A DNA stretch of 64,000 bases. Origin: Bacteroidales bacterium. Its GTDB lineage: Bacteria > Bacteroidota > Bacteroidia > Bacteroidales > UBA3663. The stretch is from contig JAFZBE010000030.1 of the NCBI GenBank assembly GCA_017561935.1, positions 38,792-102,791 of the forward strand. Reading direction: 5' to 3'. Position 1 is the stretch's first letter. Each line of letters starts with the position of its first letter. The translations under genes were made by a program, and so were the position numbers. Positions 44,201 through 51,341 of the stretch are shown here, piece by piece. Under the pieces are notes generated by a model. It saw only the letters and a program-made list of their open reading frames with translations, had not been told where the DNA came from and did no database searches.

Positions 44201-45718
44201 GATGACTGGAAAGTTCAACCAGTTGAAGGTGTCGAGGGAGTAGAAGCATTGGTTTACGGCGATGTCAATGTCAATCTGGGCAGCACTGATAGTTCTTCAG
44301 CAACAGCCTTCAATATCAGCTATTACTCCGGTGATCATGCCGACGTAGTGAAGAGCGGTCGTGTGTTCGGATGCAACAATCTGAATGGTTCTCCCAAGGG
44401 AACAGTGCTGGTGAAGGTCAACAAGACCGCACGGTCCGATGGCGGCGAACATGCCAAGACCATTGATGAAGATGGCAATTTCACGGCCTACAACTACGAG
44501 GTGCAAGCCGTCTATGGAGGTGGTAACCTGGCCGCCTATGATCCAATAGACCCAGTAGCTGATGGACAATTTACAGAATATACTTATTCCAAAGGAACTG
44601 TAAGTCATGACAACACCGCCAAGCCTGTTCAAGTGGTCATCGACGGTTGTGAAGAGACAAGCATCGAGTATGTCTATGGTGGCGGCAATGCTGCTCCAAC
44701 TCCAGCTACTGATGTGACTGTCATCGGTTGCTTCGAGATCGGCAATGTCTTTGGCGGAGGTAACGGCAAGGACAAATATACACTCGATGGTGGCACTAAT
44801 TGGAAAGACAACGATGGTGCCGATGTGGGCTATAAGGGAACAACGGAATACGGTTCCGGAGAGGCATTGGCAAGCGTGTTTGGTGGCACCGTTCACTCCA
44901 TCTTTGGAGGAAGTAATACGAAGGGTGATATTCGTGTCTCGGCCGAGGCAGCCATTGATAAAGCAAGTGACTGTCCTCTTGTAGTCGATGAGATCTACGG
45001 CGGTGGCAATGAGGCTTACCTGGGAGGTGATTCGAAGATTGTGCTAGGCTGTATCGATTACCTGAAGGAGATCTATGGTGGTGCCAAGAATGCTGATATC
45101 GATGGCGACATCGAACTGACCATTACCAGTGGACATTTCGACAGAATATTTGGTGGCAATAACTTAGGCGGCGACATCTTGGGCTCTATCACGATAAACA
45201 TCGAGGAGACGGGCTGTAATCCTATCACCATCGGCGAACTCTATGGTTGTGGCAATGCAGCTGCTTATACCACGCCTGAAAACAAGACCGACCCCACCAT
45301 CAACATCAAATCGTTCACCAGCATCGGTCGCGTATTCGGTGGTGGACTTGGTGCAGATGCTGTCGTGACGGGTAATCCTATCGTAAACATCAACGAGGTT
45401 GTGGGTGAGAACGCAAACATGACACCTACCACTGTTTACGCAGGCACAACGAGAACACTTCCTGATGGAACAACCGTTACATTGCCCGAACATGACTCTG
45501 GCGAGATTGGAGCTATTGGCACAGTCTTTGGTGGCGGCAATGCAGCTGCCGTTCATGGCAATACGACTGTCAACGTGGGTACAAAACAAACTGTCACCTT
45601 CATTTCGGGTGATCAATCTACGAAAGACGTCGTAGGTGTCGATATCCGGGGCAACATCTATGGCGGTGGCAATGCAGCCGATGTCACTGGTTCGACCAAT
45701 GTGGTAATCGGACAATAG
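38231..45718 (+). CDS. Giant secreted beta-solenoid protein B (2495 residues), no C-terminal sorting domain
   Basis: The N-terminus is unusual: about 50 residues precede the hydrophobic segment LRSLLMVLLMLTGC, which could be a lipobox (Cys67) or a type I signal ending in AWGQ. ATGs at 38267/38270 (MMKKAFERN) are alternative starts. Next come two stretches containing YYIVNNSTGKYIY and YYIINPSTGGEYMYY that look ricin-like, then five chitobiase/HEX C-terminal-type repeats, a GLUG-like section (SGTFDGGTQPITGL), and from about residue 1600 many Y/F-G-G-G solenoid repeats. The protein stops within a repeat (NIYGGGNAADVTGSTN, then VVIGQ). No T9SS domain is present, unlike protein A. Confidence 0.82.
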   Translation: MIQNLKYDMTQNMMKKAFERNIKYGAESLPAAGSRFAAGKNGDWRDQNRFGQILRSLLMVLLMLTGCVGGGLTEAWGQSAPVEITTDANGNGTIEESEKIFYLIQTNAFPSFYIAPQANNTITTNNILGDYMLWYFLDAGMDNETQYYYIVNNSTGKYIYNHNGNSRGISIISSTDFASLTDPNKGKCKFKIVLNETYGTTDIYNINVKAEQTYYGLNKQNGSVANDNPIRLTNAQYIDDVNSTWKFVPYNDSFIWPDPPFMPSTDSDKHYYEIHNVQKNTFYASTDATPDKVIFTDQTSESRAWYFKEASSDSWYKYYYIINPSTGGEYMYYNGTVTNGSDQTNAVSVKTYDSANEDRYQFVVVQAARGDGNNRVDCYAIIPKLLIDNLWTSSSIGLVERSISDGANMGIINSRGANNGAQWVFKSTVFNTVCANPVITFDNTTGKASISTTTLWPSIYYTIDGTTPSPTNGILYNGPFNLTEQTTVKVIVTKEGYTDSEVATLTIYKVATPTIQQETGSSAISITTTTSGATIYYTTDGTTPTTSSTLYTGPSEELGGKSIKAIAVKDGMINSDIGEGKVDIKCATPVISFINATSMVSITCETAGSTIRYTIDNTEPTATTGTEYSGPFSVTSPTTVKAIATHATKGPSDVAELIISQVATPTIQNNGSNAVSITTSTVGATIYYTTDGTNPTTSSTIYTEPLQENISGITIKAIAVKDGMITSAVGSDAVTLQCAAPNIARSGNTGFTISCSFPASGVTIYYTTDGTTPTTSSSTISSGGTVSCTLPVTVYAMAVATNYNNSDVSTAYLKEGMDGEGTAGNPYTIKYQPDVADFVEHANTPEGSSLYYKVIATEPLDFSGADPITQAFSGTFDGGTQPITGLTHPLFNIVDGGVVKNVTLKNVAISSSADYVGAIAGTAQGYSRIYNCGILPNDATFPDGTHPTVTGGTCAGGIVGKLDGDSRVINCYSYADVSASSYAAGIVGYNTFASTTKVTDGKYAELKTAVVNCMFYGDITSGSNQYGVYGGTLITNDTDTGISSYNYYRSGSTFTTGTGEPSEYNCSFPADERYLTQVEFHRSLLNSNRELCGWWVGSDVAPSTMTTDQVQAIPKDASLMYKWVVDPNLAPYPILKPFGKYPSIINTNTGTPWFDRTNANPFEGQQLGTLSVTVKSGGSASDQHLSIPITDMDTLHYDFGYRKIQLPYYNTVFGNPDGATWTEKYAGNYTDQVVTGWKITAVSGGTQGSFVADWQDGYNFADRNCTDKDLYSVSGRVFAQGGYYYVPDNVTEITIEAYWGKAIYVRNNGGYYDRVNITLGTTGAAFAPAGTRDNNINGATIQTTSIRGTLTNNNIDAKKTVYDYALVLVGNVQESVSNNNVQHSSDATRGFTIMSVDLDFDEEPDYCLEWQLGKNMARQTIAPIRFDFLPVVELGIAGKLRDSQNFFSLGCYRSKGHFEVTETSFIRFGQFEFELGERDEGPIILNGGIYDQYCRGRNNETNQHINYVILGGHIVMPSFTPGAHVNSGATYQTRHCAVNVLGGDFTSFYLTGGYNEKIKPYEDNPHCYIDGGRFGTIAAAYKEGIWGDVTWRINHALIGEFYGGGVMAQATGDTYKIVKGSIDVVIDNSIVGKYCGGPKFGDMVSGKTVTTSASNTVFTQFFGAGNGGTNYMQYDSTDATGAPISDWSGTINSKYHVGKYRSAAQGYEADYELEVINISTGDIAGSVVNRSYYYSAQFATTNTGNVTSTLNNCTINTNFYGGGYLGGVTGDVTSTLNNCTVIGSVFGAGYSASAGTVTIHNNDKVAPVPNTYTGMIKPQSGGTSTTYYWTHDSGSTGNPITTGDDGKKFFYTEVPLDNLGTVSGDVTLTINGTTTTIGESVYGGGEESSVGGSVVVNMNGGTVTGSLYGGGALANTNINNVTAGYGTDNETIPSTSANTTTVNLLGGTIYGDTYGGGLGRINVPAVTGEKYTQEEIDAAQEGDPAYGKTTDDWKVQPVEGVEGVEALVYGDVNVNLGSTDSSSATAFNISYYSGDHADVVKSGRVFGCNNLNGSPKGTVLVKVNKTARSDGGEHAKTIDEDGNFTAYNYEVQAVYGGGNLAAYDPIDPVADGQFTEYTYSKGTVSHDNTAKPVQVVIDGCEETSIEYVYGGGNAAPTPATDVTVIGCFEIGNVFGGGNGKDKYTLDGGTNWKDNDGADVGYKGTTEYGSGEALASVFGGTVHSIFGGSNTKGDIRVSAEAAIDKASDCPLVVDEIYGGGNEAYLGGDSKIVLGCIDYLKEIYGGAKNADIDGDIELTITSGHFDRIFGGNNLGGDILGSITINIEETGCNPITIGELYGCGNAAAYTTPENKTDPTINIKSFTSIGRVFGGGLGADAVVTGNPIVNINEVVGENANMTPTTVYAGTTRTLPDGTTVTLPEHDSGEIGAIGTVFGGGNAAAVHGNTTVNVGTKQTVTFISGDQSTKDVVGVDIRGNIYGGGNAADVTGSTNVVIGQ
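39525..40680 (+). repeat. Five chitobiase/HEX C-terminal-type domains in giant protein B
   Basis: Each ~75-85 residue unit has the pattern ATPTI...VSIT...GATIYYTTDGTTPT...YTGP...IKAIAVKDG, the CHB_HEX_C_1 carbohydrate-enzyme accessory fold. The units are near-copies at protein level but differ at codon level, so they are old duplications. Confidence 0.78.
43027..45715 (+). repeat. Y/F-G-G-G solenoid repeats in giant protein B
   Basis: Repeats such as EFYGGGVMAQ, SVYGGGEESSV, SLYGGGALAN, TVFGGGNAAAVHGNT and NIYGGGNAADVTGST run to the last codon. They match those of giant protein A in pattern. Confidence 0.78.
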
Positions 45719-45735
45719 TATAACCTTTTTGCGCC

Positions 45736-46090
45736 AGGATTGGTTATTCTGCGATAGAAGGATGACCATTCTTGGACAAGATTGGGTATGCTCTATTTTG
45801 CACTATGACCATTTCTGGCCAAGATTGGTTATTCTTCGTTCGCGCCATGACCATTCTTGGCTAAGATTGGTTATTCTTCGCTCGCACCATGACCATTCTT
45901 GGCTAAGATTGGTTATTCTTCGCTCGCACCATGACCATTCTTGGCTAAGATTGGTTATTCTTCGCTCGCACCATGACCATTCTTGGCCAAGATTGGGTAT
46001 GCTTCAATCACGGCATGACCATTCTTGGCTAAGATTGGGTATGCTCTGATCAAAGCATGACCAATCATGGCCGAGATTGGTCATTCTGCT
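45736..46090. repeat. 42-bp tandem repeat array (8 full copies plus a partial one)
   Basis: Units begin near 45736, 45779, 45822, 45864, 45906, 45948, 45990, 46032 and 46074 (partial). Six units are 42 bp and the first two 43 bp; the units at 45864, 45906 and 45948 are virtually identical. Across each unit junction lies a near-palindrome close to CCAnTCTTGGCCAAGAnTGG. The array begins 17 bp after the stop of giant gene B. Open frames across it encode only the repeated peptide and have no credible start, so I treat it as non-coding. Confidence 0.9.
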
Positions 46091-46129
46091 AATTTAGATA
46101 GCCTTTTCTCATTCCAAAACGAGAAACTT

Positions 46130-46137
46130 TATCTTTG
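46130..46137 (+). promoter_or_regulatory. -7 element for the small membrane protein gene
   Basis: TATCTTTG, 45 bases before the ATG at 46183. The -33 region is poor. It overlaps the TTG that would otherwise give a longer reading frame, favouring the ATG start. Confidence 0.55.
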
Positions 46138-46182
46138 TGGCAGAGAAATGAAACATTATTCATCAATTATCCCTTAAAAGGT

Positions 46183-46599
46183 ATGCAATCACATTTCATC
46201 ACATCAATCAAGAAAAGTGTTTCCGACAAAAACTATTGGCTATTAGTTTTGATTTCAGCGGGTGCTGGCATTCTCACCTACTTAATCGCTACCGCAGTTT
46301 GGTTTGTAATTTCACAAGTAAACTGGTTCGCATTTCCCGTAATTGGGTTGTTTTGTATTGTCCCATTTGTATTAGGAACAATGATTGCAACTCCATTCAT
46401 AAATTCAAAGAAACCATCTGCATTCTTTTGGCTCTACATGGCCATCGCGATTTCTTTCATTGTCTTTGAGCTCATAAATACCAACTTGTCGGACCCATCA
46501 ACGAGTGCCTGGATTATGGTGTTTATATTCGGGTGGTGCATTATCACGGTATTACCTGTCTATCTCCTTTATTATTGTGCGAAGAAGTTGCTTGGATGA
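46183..46599 (+). CDS. Small integral membrane protein, function unknown
   Basis: A 138-residue protein starting MQSHFITSIKKSVSDKNYW. Four hydrophobic segments are visible: LLVLISAGAGILTYLIA, FPVIGLFCIVPFVLGTM, FFWLYMAIAISFIVFEL and IMVFIFGWCIITVLPVYLL. The base composition is clearly more AT-rich than the flanking giant gene and GH2 gene, and it lies alone between the 42-bp array and the GH2 gene. I recognise no family. It may be an acquired gene. Confidence 0.7.
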   Translation: MQSHFITSIKKSVSDKNYWLLVLISAGAGILTYLIATAVWFVISQVNWFAFPVIGLFCIVPFVLGTMIATPFINSKKPSAFFWLYMAIAISFIVFELINTNLSDPSTSAWIMVFIFGWCIITVLPVYLLYYCAKKLLG

Positions 46600-46698
46600 C
46601 ACTATTCGAGGTGTAGTCAATAACCAATCGACAGTAATTATTTTCTGCACGAAGTGCAATTTTCTGCTGCCATTGAGGCAGCATATTTTCCGGCAGCA

Positions 46699-46726
46699 GA
46701 GACAGGGCTATTGAGCCCGTTGTCTC
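46699..46726. other. Strong inverted repeat between the membrane gene and GH2 gene
   Basis: GAGACA/TGTCTC and GGGCT/AGCCC form an 11-bp stem with a two-base bulge and an ATTG loop. There is no T run directly after it. It may end or stabilise the upstream transcript. Confidence 0.55.
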
Positions 46727-46779
46727 CTGCCATTTTCACAAGAATATAAAACAACAAGAAAGGTGATTTCACTATTATT

Positions 46780-46791
46780 TGTCTATAGACA
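46780..46791. promoter_or_regulatory. Perfect 12-bp palindrome upstream of the GH2 gene
   Basis: TGTCTATAGACA is its own reverse complement and lies 24 bp before the GH2 ATG. It is followed by AAAATTTGACA, a word also found at the 58459-58477 site. It is a candidate operator; the binding protein is unknown. Confidence 0.45.
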
Positions 46792-46815
46792 CGCAAAATT
46801 TGACATACCGACACA

Positions 46816-49407
46816 ATGAAGCAGAAACCGCTCATACTTCTCATCATCGTCACGCTGCTGGCTATCGGATACATCGTCGTGCAGGTGCTTACACGCAGCA
46901 CCACGCCGCGACGTGTGCTATTCGACCGCGACTGGTACTTTATCGAGGGTTCACACCCCGAGGCCATCCATTACGATGATATCCCACTAAGCGACACTGC
47001 ACGATGGCAACGTATTTCCCTGCCCCACGACTTCGCAGCCCTGCCACGCGACCGACGAATCAACAACATTCCCGACACGATGCAGGTCATCGGTCCCTTT
47101 GCCGAAACATCGCCAGGTAAGGCAGCAACGGGTTGGACATTGGGTGGAGAAGGATGGTATGTCAAGAAGCTCCAACTTCAGAACGAACGTTACAGTATCA
47201 ACAGCGACCAGCGTGTGGAACTCTACTTCGAAGGTGCCTACAACCAGACACACCTTTGGGTGAATGGTCAGGAAGTGGGCAGCAATATGTACGGCTACTC
47301 CACCTTCCGCTTCGATATCACCGACTACCTGCTACGCGATGCCAAGGGACACTTCAACGGCGAAGCCGACAACATCATCACTGTACAAGTCGTCAACGAG
47401 GGACGCAACTCTCGCTGGTATGCCGGAGCTGGCATCTATCGACACGTCTGGCTCATCATCACCGATCCCTTAAAGCTCGACAGGTGGCAGACCTTTGCAC
47501 GAACTACAAATCTCAGCGGTATCAGTTCCAACCATCAGACTGCCGAGGAAGCCGAAATCTCAGTTTCGACCAACATCTCCAACATTATCACCGACGACAT
47601 GCCAGGTGAAGGAATCGTACGCTACATCATCGAAATCATCGCCCCCGACGGCAACACCATCGTAGCGCAGACCGAAGACGTGGCTACCATCGAAGACAAT
47701 GCTGTCGCCATCGAGAAGCAATTCAAGGTGAAGGATGTCTATCTGTGGAACTGCGAACATCCCGTCCTCTATACCCTGCGCATCAAGGCACGTCATGGCT
47801 CCAATGCCGACGAAATCAAGATTCCCATCGGCATCCGCACCATCGAATTCAGTGCCGAAAATGGCTTCCTGCTCAATGGTCGCCCCACCCTGCTGCGCGG
47901 TGCCTGTGTGCATCACGACAACGGCTTGCTCGGTGCACGTGCCTACGATCGTGCCGAACAGCGCAAGATTGAACTGCTCAGGCAGGCAGGCTTCAATGCC
48001 ATTCGTGGCAGCCACAACCCGATGTCGGAATCGTTGATGAACGAGTGTGACCGGCAGGGCATGCTCGTCATCGACGAAGCCTTCGACATGTGGCACCGCA
48101 CCAAGAACAAGCACGACTATCACCTCTATTTCGACAGTCTTTCGACCCACGACATGCAGACCCTCGTGTGTCGCGACCGCAACCATCCTTCGGTCATCAT
48201 GTATTCCATCGGCAACGAGATACCCGAACGTGCCGACTCGCTCGGAATCGTCATCGCAGCGCGTCTGCGTTCGGCCATTCTCGACCTCGACGACACACGT
48301 CCCGTCACCATGGGCATCAACTCCATCTGGAACAAGGACCGCACCGCTCGCATCTCCATCGAACCAGCCACGCGTTCGCTCGACGTATCTGGCTACAACT
48401 ATCGCGTCTGGAACTACGAGCCTGAACACCGTGAGGCTCCACGTCGCGTGATGTATGGCTCCGAAACGGTGGCTTGCGAACTGGCCTCCGACTGGCGACG
48501 TGTCGAAGACCTCCCCTGGGTCATCGGCGACTTCATCTGGACGGGCATGGACTACATCGGTGAAGCTGGTATCGCCAACTGCCTCACCAAGGACGCGCAG
48601 GAGAACGTTCACTTCTTCATGCCGTGGCCCTGGTACAACGGCTGGTGTGGCGACCTCGACCTCATCGGGCAACGCAAGCCGCAGAGCTACTACCACGACG
48701 TGGTGTGCGGCGATTATCCTGTGGCCATCAACGTCGAACCCTCGCGCAAGGGTGGCGAACGTCCCAGCATCAGCTATTGGGGATGGATGGACGAGGAGCA
48801 CCAATGGTACCAGCCCGGGTGCGAAGGCGACAGCGTGCGCGTCAACGTCTATAGCCGCGACAGCCTCGTCTCGCTCTATCTCAACGACAGCCTCGTGGCC
48901 GAAGTGGCTATCAACGACACCACGTACATGGGCCACGCCATGGTGCGCTACCAGCCGGGCATGCTCCAAGCCCGCAATCACAACGACGTAAGCCTACGTC
49001 GCGGCAATGCGGCCCACTACAGCCACAGCCAGCATCGTGGCCTCAATCCCGCCACGCTCGTCACTCCAGGCCGTCCCGCGGCCCTACGTCTCACGCCTAA
49101 CCGCACCACATTACGCGCCGACGGACAAGACCTCTGCTACGTTCTCATCGAATTCATCGACGCACAGGGCCGCCTCGTTCCCGAAACGGGACGCCGCATC
49201 TCCTTGCAACCCTCACCCGTACAGCAACTCGTAGGCAGCGGCAATGCTCGACCCGACGACATGGAGTCGTTCGGCAGCCTCACTCCCACCCTCTTCCGAG
49301 GGCAGGCCATGGCCATCCTCAAAGCCTCCGAAACAGCAGGTAATTCGTTGCTCAAAGTGTCATCTGATGGGTTAAAGGAGCAGTCAATCACAATAATTTG
49401 CCAATAA
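46816..49407 (+). CDS. GH2 family beta-galactosidase-like enzyme, membrane-anchored or secreted
   Basis: An 863-residue protein with an N-terminal hydrophobic segment (LILLIIVTLLAIGYIVV) serving as signal or anchor. A sugar-binding jelly-roll (FEGAYNQTHLWVNG) and an immunoglobulin-like domain precede the TIM barrel. The acid/base Glu468 lies in SIGNEIPE and the nucleophile Glu550 in YGSETVA; RGSHNPMSE is another GH2 hallmark. A C-terminal domain with LRADGQDLCYVLIEFID is common in Bacteroidales GH2 enzymes. It would remove terminal beta-galactose from glycans, and its product could feed galM/galK. The exact sugar is not certain. Confidence 0.88.
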   Translation: MKQKPLILLIIVTLLAIGYIVVQVLTRSTTPRRVLFDRDWYFIEGSHPEAIHYDDIPLSDTARWQRISLPHDFAALPRDRRINNIPDTMQVIGPFAETSPGKAATGWTLGGEGWYVKKLQLQNERYSINSDQRVELYFEGAYNQTHLWVNGQEVGSNMYGYSTFRFDITDYLLRDAKGHFNGEADNIITVQVVNEGRNSRWYAGAGIYRHVWLIITDPLKLDRWQTFARTTNLSGISSNHQTAEEAEISVSTNISNIITDDMPGEGIVRYIIEIIAPDGNTIVAQTEDVATIEDNAVAIEKQFKVKDVYLWNCEHPVLYTLRIKARHGSNADEIKIPIGIRTIEFSAENGFLLNGRPTLLRGACVHHDNGLLGARAYDRAEQRKIELLRQAGFNAIRGSHNPMSESLMNECDRQGMLVIDEAFDMWHRTKNKHDYHLYFDSLSTHDMQTLVCRDRNHPSVIMYSIGNEIPERADSLGIVIAARLRSAILDLDDTRPVTMGINSIWNKDRTARISIEPATRSLDVSGYNYRVWNYEPEHREAPRRVMYGSETVACELASDWRRVEDLPWVIGDFIWTGMDYIGEAGIANCLTKDAQENVHFFMPWPWYNGWCGDLDLIGQRKPQSYYHDVVCGDYPVAINVEPSRKGGERPSISYWGWMDEEHQWYQPGCEGDSVRVNVYSRDSLVSLYLNDSLVAEVAINDTTYMGHAMVRYQPGMLQARNHNDVSLRRGNAAHYSHSQHRGLNPATLVTPGRPAALRLTPNRTTLRADGQDLCYVLIEFIDAQGRLVPETGRRISLQPSPVQQLVGSGNARPDDMESFGSLTPTLFRGQAMAILKASETAGNSLLKVSSDGLKEQSITIICQ

Positions 49408-49408
49408 A

Positions 49409-49440
49409 TTTGGACATTTCGCAGTTTTTGATTATATTTG
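49409..49440 (+). promoter_or_regulatory. lepA promoter
   Basis: TTTG (49409-49412), 20 bases and TATATTTG (49433-49440) match the consensus exactly, beginning two bases after the GH2 stop codon. lepA therefore has its own promoter. Confidence 0.82.
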
Positions 49441-49464
49441 CCGCCGAAATAGCATTTCTACTAA

Positions 49465-51297
49465 ATGAAAAATATCCGCAATTTCTGCATCATCGCCCAT
49501 ATCGACCACGGCAAATCCACCCTGGCAGACCGTCTGCTGGAGTGTACAAAGACCGTGGCCGAGCGCGATATGCAGGCGCAGATTCTCGATAATATGGATC
49601 TGGAGCGCGAGCGCGGCATCACAATCAAGAGCCACGCCATCCAGATGGACTACAACTACGAACCTCGCAACGTCGATGACCCGCTCCGCATCGGCAAGCC
49701 TGCGCCCGCCGGCAAATATATCCTCAACCTCATCGACACCCCCGGCCACGTAGATTTCAGCTACGAGGTGAGCCGTTCCATTGCAGCCTGTGAAGGTGCC
49801 TTGCTCATTGTCGATGGCACCCAGGGCATACAGGCACAGACCATCTCGAACCTCTACATGGCCATCGACCATAACCTCGAGATCATCCCTATCATCAACA
49901 AGTGTGACCTCGACAGCGCCATGCCCGAACTCGTCGAGGACGAGATTGTCGAACTGCTAGGCTGCGACCGCGACGAGATACTCCGTGCCTCCGGCAAGAC
50001 CGGCATGGGTGTACCCGAGATTCTCGAAGCCATCGTCGAACGCATCCCTGCCCCCACGGGCGACCCCGAAGCCCCGTTGCAGGCACTCATCTTCGATTCG
50101 GTCTATAACAGCTACAAGGGCGTCATCGGCTACTTCAAGGTCGTGAATGGCACCATCCGCAAGGGCGACAAAGTGAAGTTCGTCAGCACCGACACGGCTT
50201 ACGATGCCGACGAGGTAGGCATTCTGCGCATGGACATGGAGCCGCGTGCTGAAGTAAGCTGCGGCGATGTGGGTTATATCTGCTCAGGCATCAAGACCTC
50301 GACCGAAGTACGCGTGGGCGACACCATCACCCACGTCAAGCGTCCCTGCGACAAGGCCATCGAAGGTTTCGAGGAGGTCAAGCCCATGGTCTTCGCCGGC
50401 GTCTATCCCATCGACCCCGAAGACTACGAGAACCTGCGCGCCTCGCTTGAGAAACTGCAACTCAACGATGCCTCGCTGTCGTTCGTTCCCGAATCATCGC
50501 TGGCCCTTGGCTTCGGCTTCCGATGCGGCTTCCTCGGCCTGCTCCACATGGAAATCATCCAGGAGCGACTTGGCCGCGAATTCGACATGGATGTCATCAC
50601 CACCGTGCCCAACGTCTCCTACAAGGTCTTCGACAAGCATGGCGTCGAAACCGAGATACACAATCCCTCGGGCATGCCCGACGTGATGCTCATCGAGCAC
50701 ATCGAGGAGCCCTATATCCGCGCCACCATCATCACGCAGACCGACTACATCGGCGGCATCATGAAGCTGTGCCTCGACAAGCGTGGCGTGTTGGTCGAAC
50801 AGAAATACATTTCTGGCAATCGCGTCGAGATCTATTTCGACCTGCCCCTTGGCGAGATCGTCATCGACTTCTACGACAAGCTCAAGTCCATCTCGAAGGG
50901 TTATGCGTCGTTCGACTACTACATCCACGACTTCCGTCCTTCGCGCCTCGTCAAGCTCGACATCCTGCTCAACGGCGAACCCGTCGATGCGCTCTCGACG
51001 CTCACCCATGTCGATAATGCCGTACCCTTCGGACGCCGCATGTGCGAAAAGCTCAAGGAGCTCATCCCGCGCCAGCAGTTCGACGTGGCCGTTCAGGCCG
51101 CCATCGGTGCCAAGATCATCGCACGCGAAACCATCAAGCAGGTGCGTAAGGACGTGACAGCCAAGTGCTACGGCGGCGATGTGAGCCGCAAGCGCAAGCT
51201 CCTCGAAGCACAGAAACGAGGCAAGAAGCGCATGAAGCAGATTGGTCGTGTTGAAGTACCGCAAACCGCCTTCCTCGCTGTCCTCAAACTTGATTAA
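49465..51297 (+). CDS. lepA: Elongation factor 4 (LepA)
   Basis: A 610-residue translational GTPase that back-translocates or remodels stalled ribosomes. The G1 motif AHIDHGKST is at residues 11-19, RERGIT is the switch I region, [12 protein letters not shown] is G3, and NKCDL is G4. The LepA-specific C-terminal domain is present ([31 protein letters not shown]). A short insertion before the G3 strand makes it slightly longer than typical. All GTPase residues are intact. Confidence 0.96.
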   Translation: MKNIRNFCIIAHIDHGKSTLADRLLECTKTVAERDMQAQILDNMDLERERGITIKSHAIQMDYNYEPRNVDDPLRIGKPAPAGKYILNLIDTPGHVDFSYEVSRSIAACEGALLIVDGTQGIQAQTISNLYMAIDHNLEIIPIINKCDLDSAMPELVEDEIVELLGCDRDEILRASGKTGMGVPEILEAIVERIPAPTGDPEAPLQALIFDSVYNSYKGVIGYFKVVNGTIRKGDKVKFVSTDTAYDADEVGILRMDMEPRAEVSCGDVGYICSGIKTSTEVRVGDTITHVKRPCDKAIEGFEEVKPMVFAGVYPIDPEDYENLRASLEKLQLNDASLSFVPESSLALGFGFRCGFLGLLHMEIIQERLGREFDMDVITTVPNVSYKVFDKHGVETEIHNPSGMPDVMLIEHIEEPYIRATIITQTDYIGGIMKLCLDKRGVLVEQKYISGNRVEIYFDLPLGEIVIDFYDKLKSISKGYASFDYYIHDFRPSRLVKLDILLNGEPVDALSTLTHVDNAVPFGRRMCEKLKELIPRQQFDVAVQAAIGAKIIARETIKQVRKDVTAKCYGGDVSRKRKLLEAQKRGKKRMKQIGRVEVPQTAFLAVLKLD

Positions 51298-51341
51298 GGA
51301 AATCTTTAATAATTCTTTATAATAACTATATCTATTCTACT

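Noticed and set aside
45729..46049. 106-codon repeat-peptide frame across the 42-bp array
   Set aside because: It needs a TTG start, has no promoter, and encodes only the repeated 14-residue translation of the array; unit length being a multiple of three explains the open frame.
45736..46090. CRISPR array
   Set aside because: Units are contiguous 42-bp repeats with no unique spacers, and no cas genes are present.
47560..48981. 473-codon minus-strand frame inside the GH2 gene
   Set aside because: The GH2 catalytic motifs are on the plus strand across the same bases. The antisense product is low-complexity (His/Val/Asp-rich) and matches nothing known.
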